A stretch of DNA of 64,000 nucleotides from Hydractinia symbiolongicarpus (Eukaryota; Cnidaria; Hydrozoa; Anthoathecata; Hydractiniidae): the NCBI RefSeq assembly GCF_029227915.1, contig NC_079880.1, positions 64,001 through 128,000 on the forward strand. The letters run 5' to 3'. A program made the translations under genes and the position numbers. Under the pieces are notes generated by a model. That model did no database searches. It saw only the letters and a program-made list of their open reading frames with translations, and had not been told where the DNA came from. Below, piece by piece: positions 53,860-64,000 of this stretch; position 1 is the first letter of the stretch, and each line of letters opens with the position of its first letter.

Positions 53860-56476
53860 AGGTTGCATCGCTTTTAACAATGAAACGAATGACTGTGGGA
53901 CTTAATTGAACTAACTTTGGACTGTGACCTTATAAATGTTATAAGATAGACAAGTTGACTCCAAGAAATAACATTCTTCTTAATTTGACATGATTACCAG
54001 AACTCAGCGATTACACTGGGCGCTTTGGTATCGCTTCATTTAAAAATTTAGATAAATAAGTCATTCTTTACTGTGGGATCAATCCTATCCGTTATCGCGC
54101 GCTGAAGAAATAGCGAGAGTTTCAAAAACTACATTTGATTGACTTTATAACGGTGTCAGTCCGTTTGAGTTGCAACGGTTGGGTCACGTATTCGTACCAA
54201 CATGTATTTAGCGATATTTATCTGATGTTACTAGGTTGCATCGCTTTTAGCAGTGAAACGATTGGCTGTGGGACTTAATTGAACTAACTTTGGACTGTGA
54301 CCTGATAAATGAGATAAATGAGACAATTGGACTCCAAGAAATAACATTCTTCTTAATTTGACGTGATTGCCGGAACTCAGCGATTACACTGGGCGCTGTG
54401 GTAGCGCTTCATTTAAGAATTTACACAAATCAGTCATTCTTTACTGTGGGACCAATCCTAGCCGTTATCGCGCGCTGAAGAAATAGCGACAGTTTCAAAA
54501 ACTACATTTTATTGACTTTCTAATGGTGTTAGTCCGTTTGAGTTACAACGGTTGTGTCACATATTCGTACCAACATGTATTTAGCGATATTTTTTTTGAT
54601 ATTACTAGGTTGCTCGCTTTTAACAATGAAACGATTGACTGTGGGACTTAATTGAACTAACTTTGGACTGTGACCTAATTAATGTGATAAATGAGAAAAT
54701 TGAACTCCAAGAAATAACATTCTTCTCAATTTGACATGATTGCCGGAACTCAGCGATTACACTGGGCGCTGTGGTAGCACTTCATTTAAAAACTTAGATT
54801 AATAAGTCATTCTTTACTGTGGGACCAATCCTAGCCGTTATCGCGCGCTGAAGAAATATCGACAGTTTCATAAACTACATTTCATTGACTTTCTAACGGT
54901 GCCAGTCGGTTTGAGTTACAACGGTTGGGTCACCTATTCGTACCAACATGTATTTAGCGGTATTTGTTTTGATATTACTAGGTTGCATCGCTTTTAACAA
55001 TGAAACGATGGACTGTGGGACTTAATTGACCTAACTTTGGACTGTGACCTGATAAATGTGATAAATGAGACAATTGGACTCCAAGAAAAAACATTTTTCT
55101 TAATTTGACGTAATTGCCGGAACTCAGCGATTACACTGGGCGCTGTGGTAGCGCTTCATTTAAAAATTTAGATAAATAAGTCATTCTTTACTGTGGGACC
55201 AATCCTAGCCGTTATCGCGCGCTGAAGAAATATCGATCGTTTCATAAATCTACATTTCATTGACTTTCTAACGGTGCCAGTCGGTTTGAGTTACAACGGT
55301 TGGGTCACATATTCGTACCAACATGTATTTAGCGATATTTGTTTTGATATTACTAGGTTGCATCGCTTTTATCAATGAAACGAATGACTGTGGGACTGAA
55401 TTGAACTAACTTTGCACTGTGACCTGATAAATGTGATAAATGAGACAATTGGACTCCAAGAAAAAACATTTTTCTTAATTTGACGTGATTGCCGGAACTC
55501 AGCGATTACACTGGGCGCTGTGGTAGCGCTTCATTTAAAAATTTAGATAAATAAGTCATTTTTTACTGTGTGACCAATCCTAGCCGTTATCGCGCGCTGA
55601 AGAGATAGCAACAGTTTCAAAAACTACATTTTATTGACTTTCTAATGGTGTCAGTCCGTTTGAGTTACAACGGTTGCTTCACTTATTCGTACCAACATGA
55701 ATTTAGCGACATTTTTTTTGATATTACTAGGTTACATCGCTTTTAACAATGAAACGATTGACTGTGGGACTTAATTGAACTAACTTTGGACTGTGACCTA
55801 ATAAATGTGATAAATGAGAAAATTGGACCCCAAGAAATAACATTCTTCTCAATTTGACATGATTGCCGGAGCTCAGCGATTACACTGGGCGCTGTGGTAG
55901 CACTTCATTTGAAAACTTAGATTAATAAGTCATTTTTTACTGTGGGACCAATCCTAGCCGTTATCGCGCGCTGAAGAAATATCGATACTTTCATAAACTA
56001 CATTTCATTGACTTTCTAACGGTGCCAGTCGGTTTGAGTTACAACGGTTGGGTCACATATTCGTACCAACATGTATTTAGCGGTATTTGTTTTGATATTA
56101 CTAGGTTGCATCGCTTTTAACAATGAAACGATTGACTGTGGGACTTAATTGAACTAACTTTGCACTGTGACCTGATAAATGTGATAAATGAGAAAATTGG
56201 ACCCCAAGAAATAACATTCTTCTCAATTTGACATGATTGCCGGAGCTCAGCGATTACACTGGGCGCTGTGGTAGCACTTCATTTGAAAACTTAGATTAAT
56301 AAGTCATTTTTTACTGTGGGACCAATCCTAGCCGTTATCGCGCGCTGAAGAAATATCGATAGTTTCATAAACTACATTTCATTGACTTTCTAACGGTGCC
56401 AGTCCGTTTGAGTTACAACGGTTGGGTCACATATTCGTACCAGCATGTCTTTAGCGATATTTGTTTTGATATTACT
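53860..56476 (+). repeat. Heptamer HOR, copy 1 (2617 bp)
   Basis: This seven-monomer block is followed directly by a nearly identical block at offset 2617 (for example ATTACTAGGTTGCTCGC at 54601 and 57218). The few differences seen include GGGACTGAATTG near 55396 against GGGACTTAATTG near 58013, GTCAGTCC near 55650 against GTCAATCC near 58267, and ATGAGAC near 54318 against ATAAGAC near 56935. It contains ATCGATCG and TTGCTCGCTTTT (one base lost from TTGCATCGC) variants. Confidence 0.9.
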
Positions 56477-59160
56477 AGGTTGCATCGCTTTTAACAATGA
56501 AACGAATGACTGTGGGACTTAATTGAACTAACTTTGGACTGTGACCTTATAAATGTTATAAGATAGACAAGTTGACTCCAAGAAATAACATTCTTCTTAA
56601 TTTGACATGATTACCAGAACTCAGCGATTACACTGGGCGCTTTGGTATCGCTTCATTTAAAAATTTAGATAAATAAGTCATTCTTTACTGTGGGATCAAT
56701 CCTATCCGTTATCGCGCGCTGAAGAAATAGCGAGAGTTTCAAAAACTACATTTGATTGACTTTATAACGGTGTCAGTCCGTTTGAGTTGCAACGGTTGGG
56801 TCACGTATTCGTACCAACATGTATTTAGCGATATTTATCTGATGTTACTAGGTTGCATCGCTTTTAGCAGTGAAACGATTGGCTGTGGGACTTAATTGAA
56901 CTAACTTTGGACTGTGACCTGATAAATGAGATAAATAAGACAATTGGACTCCAAGAAATAACATTCTTCTTAATTTGACGTGATTGCCGGAACTCAGCGA
57001 TTACACTGGGCGCTGTGGTAGCGCTTCATTTAAGAATTTACACAAATCAGTCATTCTTTACTGTGGGACCAATCCTAGCCGTTATCGCGCGCTGAAGAAA
57101 TAGCGACAGTTTCAAAAACTACATTTTATTGACTTTCTAATGGTGTTAGTCCGTTTGAGTTACAACGGTTGTGTCACATATTCGTACCAACATGTATTTA
57201 GCGATATTTTTTTTGATATTACTAGGTTGCTCGCTTTTAACAATGAAACGATTGACTGTGGGACTTAATTGAACTAACTTTGGACTGTGACCTAATTAAT
57301 GTGATAAATGAGAAAATTGAACTCCAAGAAATAACATTCTTCTCAATTTGACATGATTGCCGGAACTCAGCGATTACACTGGGCGCTGTGGTAGCACTTC
57401 ATTTAAAAACTTAGATTAATAAGTCATTCTTTACTGTGGGACCAATCCTAGCCGTTATCGCGCGCTGAAGAAATATCGACAGTTTCATAAACTACATTTC
57501 ATTGACTTTCTAACGGTGCCAGTCGGTTTGAGTTACAACGGTTGGGTCACCTATTCGTACCAACATGTATTTAGCGGTATTTGTTTTGATATTACTAGGT
57601 TGCATCGCTTTTAACAATGAAACGATGGACTGTGGGACTTAATTGACCTAACTTTGGACTGTGACCTGATAAATGTGATAAATGAGACAATTGGACTCCA
57701 AGAAAAAACATTTTTTTTAATTTGACGTAATTGCCGGAACTCAGCGATTACACTGGGCGCTGTGGTAGCGCTTCATTTAAAAATTTAGATAAATAAGTCA
57801 TTCTTTACTGTGGGACCAATCCTAGCCGTTATCGCGCGCTGAAGAAATATCGATCGTTTCATAAATCTACATTTCATTGACTTTCTAACGGTGCCAGTCG
57901 GTTTGAGTTACAACGGTTGGGTCACATATTCGTACCAACATGTATTTAGCGATATTTGTTTTGATATTACTAGGTTGCATCGCTTTTATCAATGAAACGA
58001 ATGACTGTGGGACTTAATTGAACTAACTTTGCACTGTGACCTGATAAATGTGATAAATGAGACAATTGGACTCCAAGAAAAAACATTTTTCTTAATTTGA
58101 CGTGATTGCCGGAACTCAGCGATTACACTGGGCGCTGTGGTAGCGCTTCATTTAAAAATTTAGATAAATAAGTCATTTTTTACTGTGTGACCAATCCTAG
58201 CCGTTATCGCGCGCTGAAGAGATAGCAACAGTTTCAAAAACTACATTTTATTGACTTTCTAATGGTGTCAATCCGTTTGAGTTACAACGGTTGCTTCACT
58301 TATTCGTACCAACATGAATTTAGCGACATTTTTTTTGATATTACTAGGTTACATCGCTTTTAACAATGAAACGATTGACTGTGGGACTTAATTGAACTAA
58401 CTTTGGACTGTGACCTAATAAATGTGATAAATGAGAAAATTGGACCCCAAGAAATAACATTCTTCTCAATTTGACATGATTGCCGGAGCTCAGCGATTAC
58501 ACTGGGCGCTGTGGTAGCACTTCATTTGAAAACTTAGATTAATAAGTCATTTTTTACTGTGGGACCAATCCTAGCCGTTATCGCGCGCTGAAGAAATATC
58601 GATACTTTCATAAACTACATTTCATTGACTTTCTAACGGTGCCAGTCGGTTTGAGTTACAACGGTTGGGTCACATATTCGTACCAACATGTATTTAGCGG
58701 TATTTGTTTTGATATTACTAGGTTGCATCGCTTTTAACAATGAAACGATTGACTGTGGGACTTAATTGAACTAACTTTGCACTGTGACCTGATAAATGTG
58801 ATAAATGAGAAAATTGGACCCCAAGAAATAACATTCTTCTCAATTTGACATGATTGCCGGAGCTCAGCGATTACACTGGGCGCTGTGGTAGCACTTCATT
58901 TGAAAACTTAGATTAATAAGTCATTTTTTACTGTGGGACCAATCCTAGCCGTTATCGCGCGCTGAAGAAATATCGATAGTTTCATAAACTACATTTCATT
59001 GACTTTCTAACGGTGCCAGTCCGTTTGAGTTACAACGGTTGGGTCACATATTCGTACCAGCATGTCTTTAGCGATATTTGTTTTGATATTACTAGGTTGC
59101 ATCGCTTTTAACAATGAAACGAATGACTGTGGGACTTAATTGAACTAACTTTGGACTGTG
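56477..59160 (+). repeat. Heptamer HOR, copy 2 (~2.6 kb)
   Basis: Second copy of the 2617-bp block. It ends at about 59160, where ACATTATAAAAG replaces the ACCTTATAAATG that starts the block and the following GATAGACAAG. Because only about half a dozen single-base differences were seen over 2.6 kb, this is among the youngest large duplications in the window. Confidence 0.9.
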
Positions 59161-61150
59161 ACATTATAAAAGTTATAAGTGAGACATGTGGACTCTAAGA
59201 AATAGCATTTTTCTTAATTTGAAATGATTGCCAAAACTCAGCGATTGCACTGGGCGTTGTGGTTGCGCTTCATTTAAGAACTTAAATTAATAAGTCATTT
59301 TTTACAGTGGGACCAATCCTGGCCGTTATCGCGCGCTGAAGAAATAGCGACAGTTTCAAAAACAACATTTCATCGACTTTCTAACGGTATCAATCCACTT
59401 CAGTTACAACGTTTGCGTCACATATTCGTACCAACATGTGTTTAGCGATATTTTTCTCATATTACTAGGTTGCATCGCTTTTAACAGTGAAACGATTGAC
59501 TGTGGGAATAAATTGGACTAATTTTGGACTGTGACCTGATAAATGTGATAAATGAGACAATTGGATTCCAAGAAATAACATTCTTCTTAATTTGACATGC
59601 TTACCGGAACTCAGCGATTACACTGGGCGCTGTGGTAGCGCTTCATTTAAAAATTTAAATAAATAAGTCATTCTTTACTGTGGGACCAATCCTAGCCGTT
59701 ATCGGGCGCTGAAGAAATGGCGACAGTTTCAAAAACTACATTTCATTGAATTTCTAACGGTATCAATCCACTTCAGTTACAACGTTTGATTCACATATTC
59801 GTACCAACATGTATTTAGCGATATTTTTCTCATATTACTAGGTTGCATCGCTTTTAACAGGGAAACGAGTGACTGTGGGACTAAATTGGACTGATTTTAT
59901 ACTGTGATCATATAAATGTTATAAGTGAGACAAGTTGACTCCAAGAAATAACATTCTTCTTAATTTGACATGATTGCCGAAACTCAACGATTACACTTGG
60001 CGCTGTGGTAGCGCTTCATTTAAGAATTAAGCTAAAAAAAGTCATTTTTTTACTGTGGGACCAATCCTAGCCATTAGCGCGCTCAAGAAATAGAGACAGT
60101 TTCAAATACTACATTTCACTGATTTTCTAACGGTGTCAGTCCGTTTGAGTTTCAACGGTTGGGTCACATATTCGTACCAACATTTATTTAGCGATATTTT
60201 TCTCATATTACTAGGTTGCATCGCTTTTAACAATGAAACGAATGACTGTGGGACTTAATTGAACTAACTTTGGACTATGACCTAATAAATGTGATAAATG
60301 AGAAAATTGGACTCTAAGAAATAACATTCTTCTCAATTTGACATGATTGCCGGAACTCAGGGATTACACTGGGCGCTGTGGTACCACTTCATTTAAAAAC
60401 TTAGATTAATAAGTCATTTTTTACTGTGGGACCAATCCTAGCCGTTATCGGGCGCTGAAGAAATGGCGACAGTTTCAAAAACTACATTTCATTGACTTTC
60501 TAACGGTATCAATCCACTTCAGCTACAACGTTTGATTCACATATTCGTACCAACATGTATTTAGCGATATTTTTCTCATATTACTAGGTTGCATCGCTTT
60601 TAACAGTGAAACGAGTGACTGTGGGACTAAATTGGACTGATTTTATACTGTGATCATATAAATGTTATAAGTGAGACAAGTTGACTCCAAGAAATAACAT
60701 TCTTCTTAAATTGACATGATTGCCGAAACTCAACGATTACACTGGGCGCTGTGGTAGCGCTTCATTTAAGAATTAAGCTAAAAAAAGTCATTTTTTAATG
60801 TGGGACCAATCCTAGCCATTAGCGCGCTCAAGAAATAGAGACAGTTTCAAATACTACATTTCACTGATTTTCTAACGGTGTCAGTCCGTTTGAGTTTCAA
60901 CGGTTGGGTCACATATTCGTACCAACATTTATTTAGCGATATTTTTCTCATATTACTAGGTTGCATCGCTTTTAACAATGAAACGAATGACTGTGGGACT
61001 TAATTGAACTAACTTTGGACTGTGACCTAATAAATGTGATAAATGAGAAAATTGGACTCCAAGAAATAACATTCTTCTCAATTTGACATGATTGCCGGAA
61101 CTCAGGGATTACACTGGGCGCTGTGGTACCACTTTATTTAAAAACTTAGA
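59161..61150 (+). repeat. Linking monomers and a 746-bp dimer duplication
   Basis: After one CCTGGCCG monomer (near 59323), a dimer is repeated: ATCGGGCGCT at 59701 and 60447 (746 bp), with GAAATGGCGACAG, GAATTAAGCTAAAAAAAG or similar, and GCGCTCAAGAAATAGAG in each copy. The unit copies are about 59660-60405 and 60406-61150. The second monomer of the dimer has a shortened landmark (AGCCATTAGCGCGCTC). Confidence 0.75.
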
Positions 61151-62139
61151 TTAATAAGTCATTTTTAACTGTGGGACCAATCCTAGCCGTTATCGCGCGC
61201 TGATGAAATAGCGACAGTTTCAAAAACTACATTTTATTGACTTTCTAATGGTGTTAGTCCGTTTGAGTTACAACGGTTGTGTCACATATTCGTACCAACA
61301 TGTATTTAGCGATATTTTTTTTGATATTACTAGGTTGCTCGCTTTTAACAATGAAACGATTGACTGTGGGACTTAATTGAACTAACTTTGGACTGTGACC
61401 TAATTAATGTGATAAATGAGAAAATTGAACTCCAAGAAATAACATTCTTCTCAATTTGACATGATTGCCGGAACTCAGCGATTACACTGGGCGCTGTGGT
61501 AGCGCTTCATTTAAAAATTTAGATAAATAAGTCATTCTTTACTGTGGGACCAATCCTAGCCGTTATCGCGCGCTGAAGAAATATCAAAAGTTTCATAAAC
61601 TACATTTCATTGACTTTCTAACGGTGCTAGTCCGTTTGAGTTACAACGGCTGGGTCACATATTCGTACCAACATGTATTTAGCGATATTTGTTTTGATAT
61701 TACTAGGTTGCATCGCTTTTAACAATGAAACGAATGACTGTGGGACTTAATTGAACTAACTTTGGACTGTGACCTAATAAATGTGATAAATTAGAAAATT
61801 GGACTCCAAGAAATAACATTCTTCTCAATTTGACATGATTGCCGGAACTCAGCGATTGCACTGGGCGCTCTGGTAGCACTTCATTAAAAAACTTAGATTA
61901 ATAAGTCATTTTTTACTGTGGGACCAATCCTAGCCGTTATCGCGCGCTGAAGAAATAGCGACAGTTTCAAAAACTACATTTCATTGACTTTCTAACGGTG
62001 CCAGTCGGTTTGAGTTACAACGGTTGGGTCACATATTCGTACCAACATGTATTTAGCGATATTTGTTTTGATATTACTAGGTTGCATCGCTTTTATCAAT
62101 GAAACGAATGACTGTGGGACTTAATTGAACTAACTTTGG
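61151..62139 (+). repeat. Mixed monomers related to the heptamer HOR
   Basis: About two and a half monomers resemble members of the 2617-bp block: one with GGTGTTAGTCC and TTGCTCGCTTTT (as at 54520 and 57137), one with ATATCAAAAG, and one with GCCAGTCGG and TTTTATCAATG. Nothing else is present. Confidence 0.6.
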
Positions 62140-63668
62140 ACTGTGACCTGATAAATGTGATAAATGAGACAATTGGACTCCAAGAAAAAACATTTTTCTT
62201 AATTTGACGTGATTGCCGGAACTCAGCGATTACACTGGGCGCTGTGGTAGCGCTTCATTTAAAAATTTAGATAAATAAGTCATTTTTTACTGCGTGACCA
62301 ATCCTAGCCGTTATCGCGCGCTGAAGAGATAGCAACAGTTTCAAAAACTACTTTTTATTGACTTTCTAATGGTGTCAGTCCGTTTGAGTTACAACGGTTG
62401 TGTCACATATTCGTACCAACATGTATTTAGCGATATTTTTTTTGATATTACTAGGTTGCTCGCTTTTAACAATGAAACGATTGACTGTGGGACTTAATTG
62501 AACTAACTTTGGACTGTGACCTAATTAATGTGATAAATGAGAAAACTGAACTCCAAGAAATAACATTCTTCTCAATTTGACATGATTGCCGGAACTCAGC
62601 GATTGCACTGGGCGCTCTGGTAGCACTTCATTAAAAAACTTAGATTAATAAGTCATTTTTTACTGTGGGACCAATCCTAGCCGTTATCGCGCACTGAAGA
62701 AATAGCGACAGTTTCAAAAAGTACATTTCATTGACTTTCTAACGGTGTCAGTCCGTTTGAGTTACAACGGTTGCGTCACATATTCGTACCAACATGTATT
62801 TAGCGATATTTTTTTTGATATTACTAGGTTGCATCCCTTTTAACAATGAAACGAATGACTGTGGGACTTAATTTAACTAACTTTTGGACTGTGACCTGAT
62901 AAATGTGATAAATGAGACAATTGGACTCCAAGAAAAAACATTTTTCTTAATTTGACGTGATTGCCGGAACTCAGCGATTACACTGGGCGCTGTGGTAGCG
63001 CTTCATTTAAAAATTTAGATAAATAAGTCATTTTTTACTGCGTGACCAATCCTAGCCGTTATCGCGCGCTGAAGAGATAGCAACAGTTTCAAAAACTACT
63101 TTTTATTGACTTTCTAATGGTGTCAGTCCGTTTGAGTTACAACGGTTGTGTCACATATTCGTACCAACATGTATTTAGCGATATTTTTTTTGATATTACT
63201 AGGTTGCTCGCTTTTAACAATGAAACGATTGACTGTGGGACTTAATTGAACTAACTTTGGACTGTGACCTAATTAATGTGATAAATGAGAAAACTGAACT
63301 CCAAGAAATAACATTCTTCTCAATTTGACATGATTGCCGGAACTCAGCGATTGCACTGGGCGCTCTGGTAGCACTTCATTAAAAAACTTAGATTAATAAG
63401 TCATTTTTTACTGTGGGACCAATCCTAGCCGTTATCGCGCACTGAAGAAATAGCGACAGTTTCAAAAAGTACATTTCATTGACTTTCTAACGGTGTCAGT
63501 CCGTTTGAGTTACAACGGTTGCGTCACATATTCGTACCAACATGTATTTAGCGATATTTTTTTTGATATTACTAGGTTGCATCCCTTTTAACAATGAAAC
63601 GAATGACTGTGGGACTTAATTTAACTAACTTTTGGACTGTGACCTGATAAATGTGATAAATGAGACAA
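62140..63668 (+). repeat. 748-bp dimer duplication
   Basis: Two copies match at offset 748: TAAATGAGACAATTGG at 62161 and 62909, TGCGTGACC at 62291 and 63039, GCATCCC at 62831 and 63579. The copies are about 62140-62887 and 62888-63635, with a little more matching sequence up to the deletion at 63669. The GCATCCCTTTT marker is the one seen in type A at the left end of the window. Confidence 0.8.
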
Positions 63669-63690
63669 TCTTCTTAATTTGACGGCATTG
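63661..63690. repeat. 21-bp deletion in a monomer
   Basis: GAGACAAT is followed directly by CTTCTTAATTTG at 63669/63670. In other monomers 21 bases (TGGACTCCAAG and on to ACATT) lie between them. The landmark spacing is accordingly 354 bp (63430 to 63784). I saw no other copy with this deletion. Confidence 0.85.
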
Positions 63691-64000
63691 CCGGAACTCA
63701 GCGATTACACTGGGCGCTGTGATAGCGCATCATTAAAAAATTTAGATAAATAAGTCATTCTTTACTGTGGGACCAATCCTAGCCGCTATCGCGCGCTGAA
63801 GAAATATCGATCGTTTCATAAACTACATTTCATTGACTTTCTAACGGTGCCAGTCCGTTTGAGTTACAACGGTTGGGTCACATATTCGTACCAGCATGTC
63901 TTTAGCGATATTTGTTTTGATATTACTAGGTTGCATCGCTTTTAACAATGAAACGAATGACTGTGGGACTTAATTGAACTAACTTTGGACTGTGACCTTA
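63691..64000 (+). repeat. Partial monomers at the window end
   Basis: The last complete landmark is at 63784, with a variant CGCTATCGCGCGCTG. It carries ATCGATCG and GTACCAGCATGTC like the monomers at 56440 and 59058. The window ends inside this monomer at GTGACCTTA, so the array runs on. Confidence 0.85.

Larger units (their letters stand above)
47700..53860 (+). repeat. Octamer HOR (2984 bp) and homogenised monomer run
   Basis: The rare GAAACGGTCGGGTCACG occurs near 47834 and 50818, and the short landmark TAGCGCGCTG follows at 48131 and 51114, both 2983-2984 bp apart, so eight monomers separate two copies. Between them, monomers with landmarks at 48500, 48874, 49248 and 49621 are very alike (GCGCGCTAAAG in the first three), suggesting local homogenisation. 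From 51114 to 52604 (1490 bp, four monomers) the short-landmark unit recurs again. The GTTGCAACGG and TTATCTGATATT subfamily is common from 49990 to 53500. Confidence 0.7.
1..64000 (+). repeat. Satellite DNA array, ~373-bp monomer, whole window
   Basis: The whole window is a head-to-tail tandem array. The landmark CGTTATCGCGCGCTGAAG (or a close variant) recurs every 371-375 bp: 61, 434, 808, 1181, 1554, 1929, 2303, 2676, 3050, 3424, 3798, 4171, 4545, 4916, 5290, 5663 and on to 63784. About 170 monomers are present, all in the same orientation, and no inverted copy was seen. No non-satellite stretch of even 100 bp was found, so the gene-free status applies everywhere. A counted sample (49321-49680) is about 37% G+C with CpG near its expected frequency. 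Long arrays of this kind usually form centromeric or pericentromeric heterochromatin in eukaryotes; that location is inferred, not shown. The array continues beyond both window ends, since position 1 and position 64000 both lie inside monomers. Confidence 0.98.

Noticed and set aside
53860-59160. Assembly duplication as the sole cause of near-identical blocks
   Set aside because: It cannot be excluded from sequence alone, but the copies do carry several distinct single-base differences, and similar duplications at other ages occur all along the array, so true tandem duplication is the better reading.
1-64000. CRISPR array
   Set aside because: The repeats are about 373 bp and directly adjacent, with no short repeats separated by unique spacers of constant size.
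1-64000. Transposon, retroelement or viral insertion within the array
   Set aside because: Every stretch examined could be assigned to the 373-bp monomer. No terminal repeats, target-site duplications or long open frames were seen.

Overview
This window is a single block of satellite DNA. All 64,000 bases are tandem head-to-tail copies, in one orientation, of a repeat unit of about 373 bp. There are roughly 170 units. I tracked the units by a landmark (CGTTATCGCGCGCTGAAG or close variants) that recurs at positions such as 61, 434, 808, 1181, 1554, 1929, 2303 and so on, to 63784. I found no gene, RNA gene, transposon, CRISPR array or unique sequence breaking the array. A 360-bp sample (49321-49680) counted by eye is about 37% G+C. 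Such arrays are typical of centromeric or pericentromeric heterochromatin of a eukaryote. CpG is not depleted (13 counted in that sample, about 12 expected), which argues against a heavily methylated vertebrate-like genome and fits an invertebrate or another lightly methylated lineage. The species cannot be named from this sequence.

The array is not uniform. Monomers fall into diagnostic subfamilies, and these are arranged in higher-order repeats (HORs). (i) 1-4640: a tetramer (A-B-C-D) that has partly become a trimer through C/D hybrid monomers. (ii) 5510-8345: a shortened relative of the 4.93-kb HOR found further right. (iii) 8346-10810: a 743-bp dimer array. (iv) 10811-14050: mixed monomers and trimers. 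(v) 14051-16835: a block repeated about 20.0 kb to the right. (vi) 15960-28130: three consecutive copies of a 13-monomer HOR; two copies have lost whole numbers of monomers (2, and 4+1). (vii) 27832-32455: a second copy of the block at 10811-13195, then expanded 745-bp dimers and 374-bp hybrid monomers. (viii) 31900-34020: a tandem 1118-bp trimer. (ix) 34055-36850: the second copy of block v. (x) 36851-38430: a 746-bp dimer. (xi) 38431-47700: a mosaic with a 1.86-kb pentamer HOR. (xii) 47700-53860: a homogenised zone and a 2.98-kb octamer HOR. (xiii) 53860-59160: two almost identical 2617-bp heptamer copies. (xiv) 59160-64000: 746- and 748-bp dimers, a 21-bp deletion, and the window end inside a monomer.

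On a larger scale, the order of blocks from 5.5 to 16.8 kb is repeated from 24.0 to 36.9 kb, so a segment of roughly 11-13 kb has itself been duplicated. Nearly all differences between paired copies are whole monomers gained or lost. This is the pattern expected from unequal crossover or similar exchange between aligned repeats. The most useful landmark is an 87-bp partial duplication inside one monomer, present exactly once per copy of the large HOR and once in the ~20-kb-distant block. No new coding or defence system is present; what merits attention is this readable record of satellite evolution, plus a few conserved short motifs (a GC-rich hairpin, a tandem 9-mer, and a weak RNA polymerase III promoter-like arrangement).
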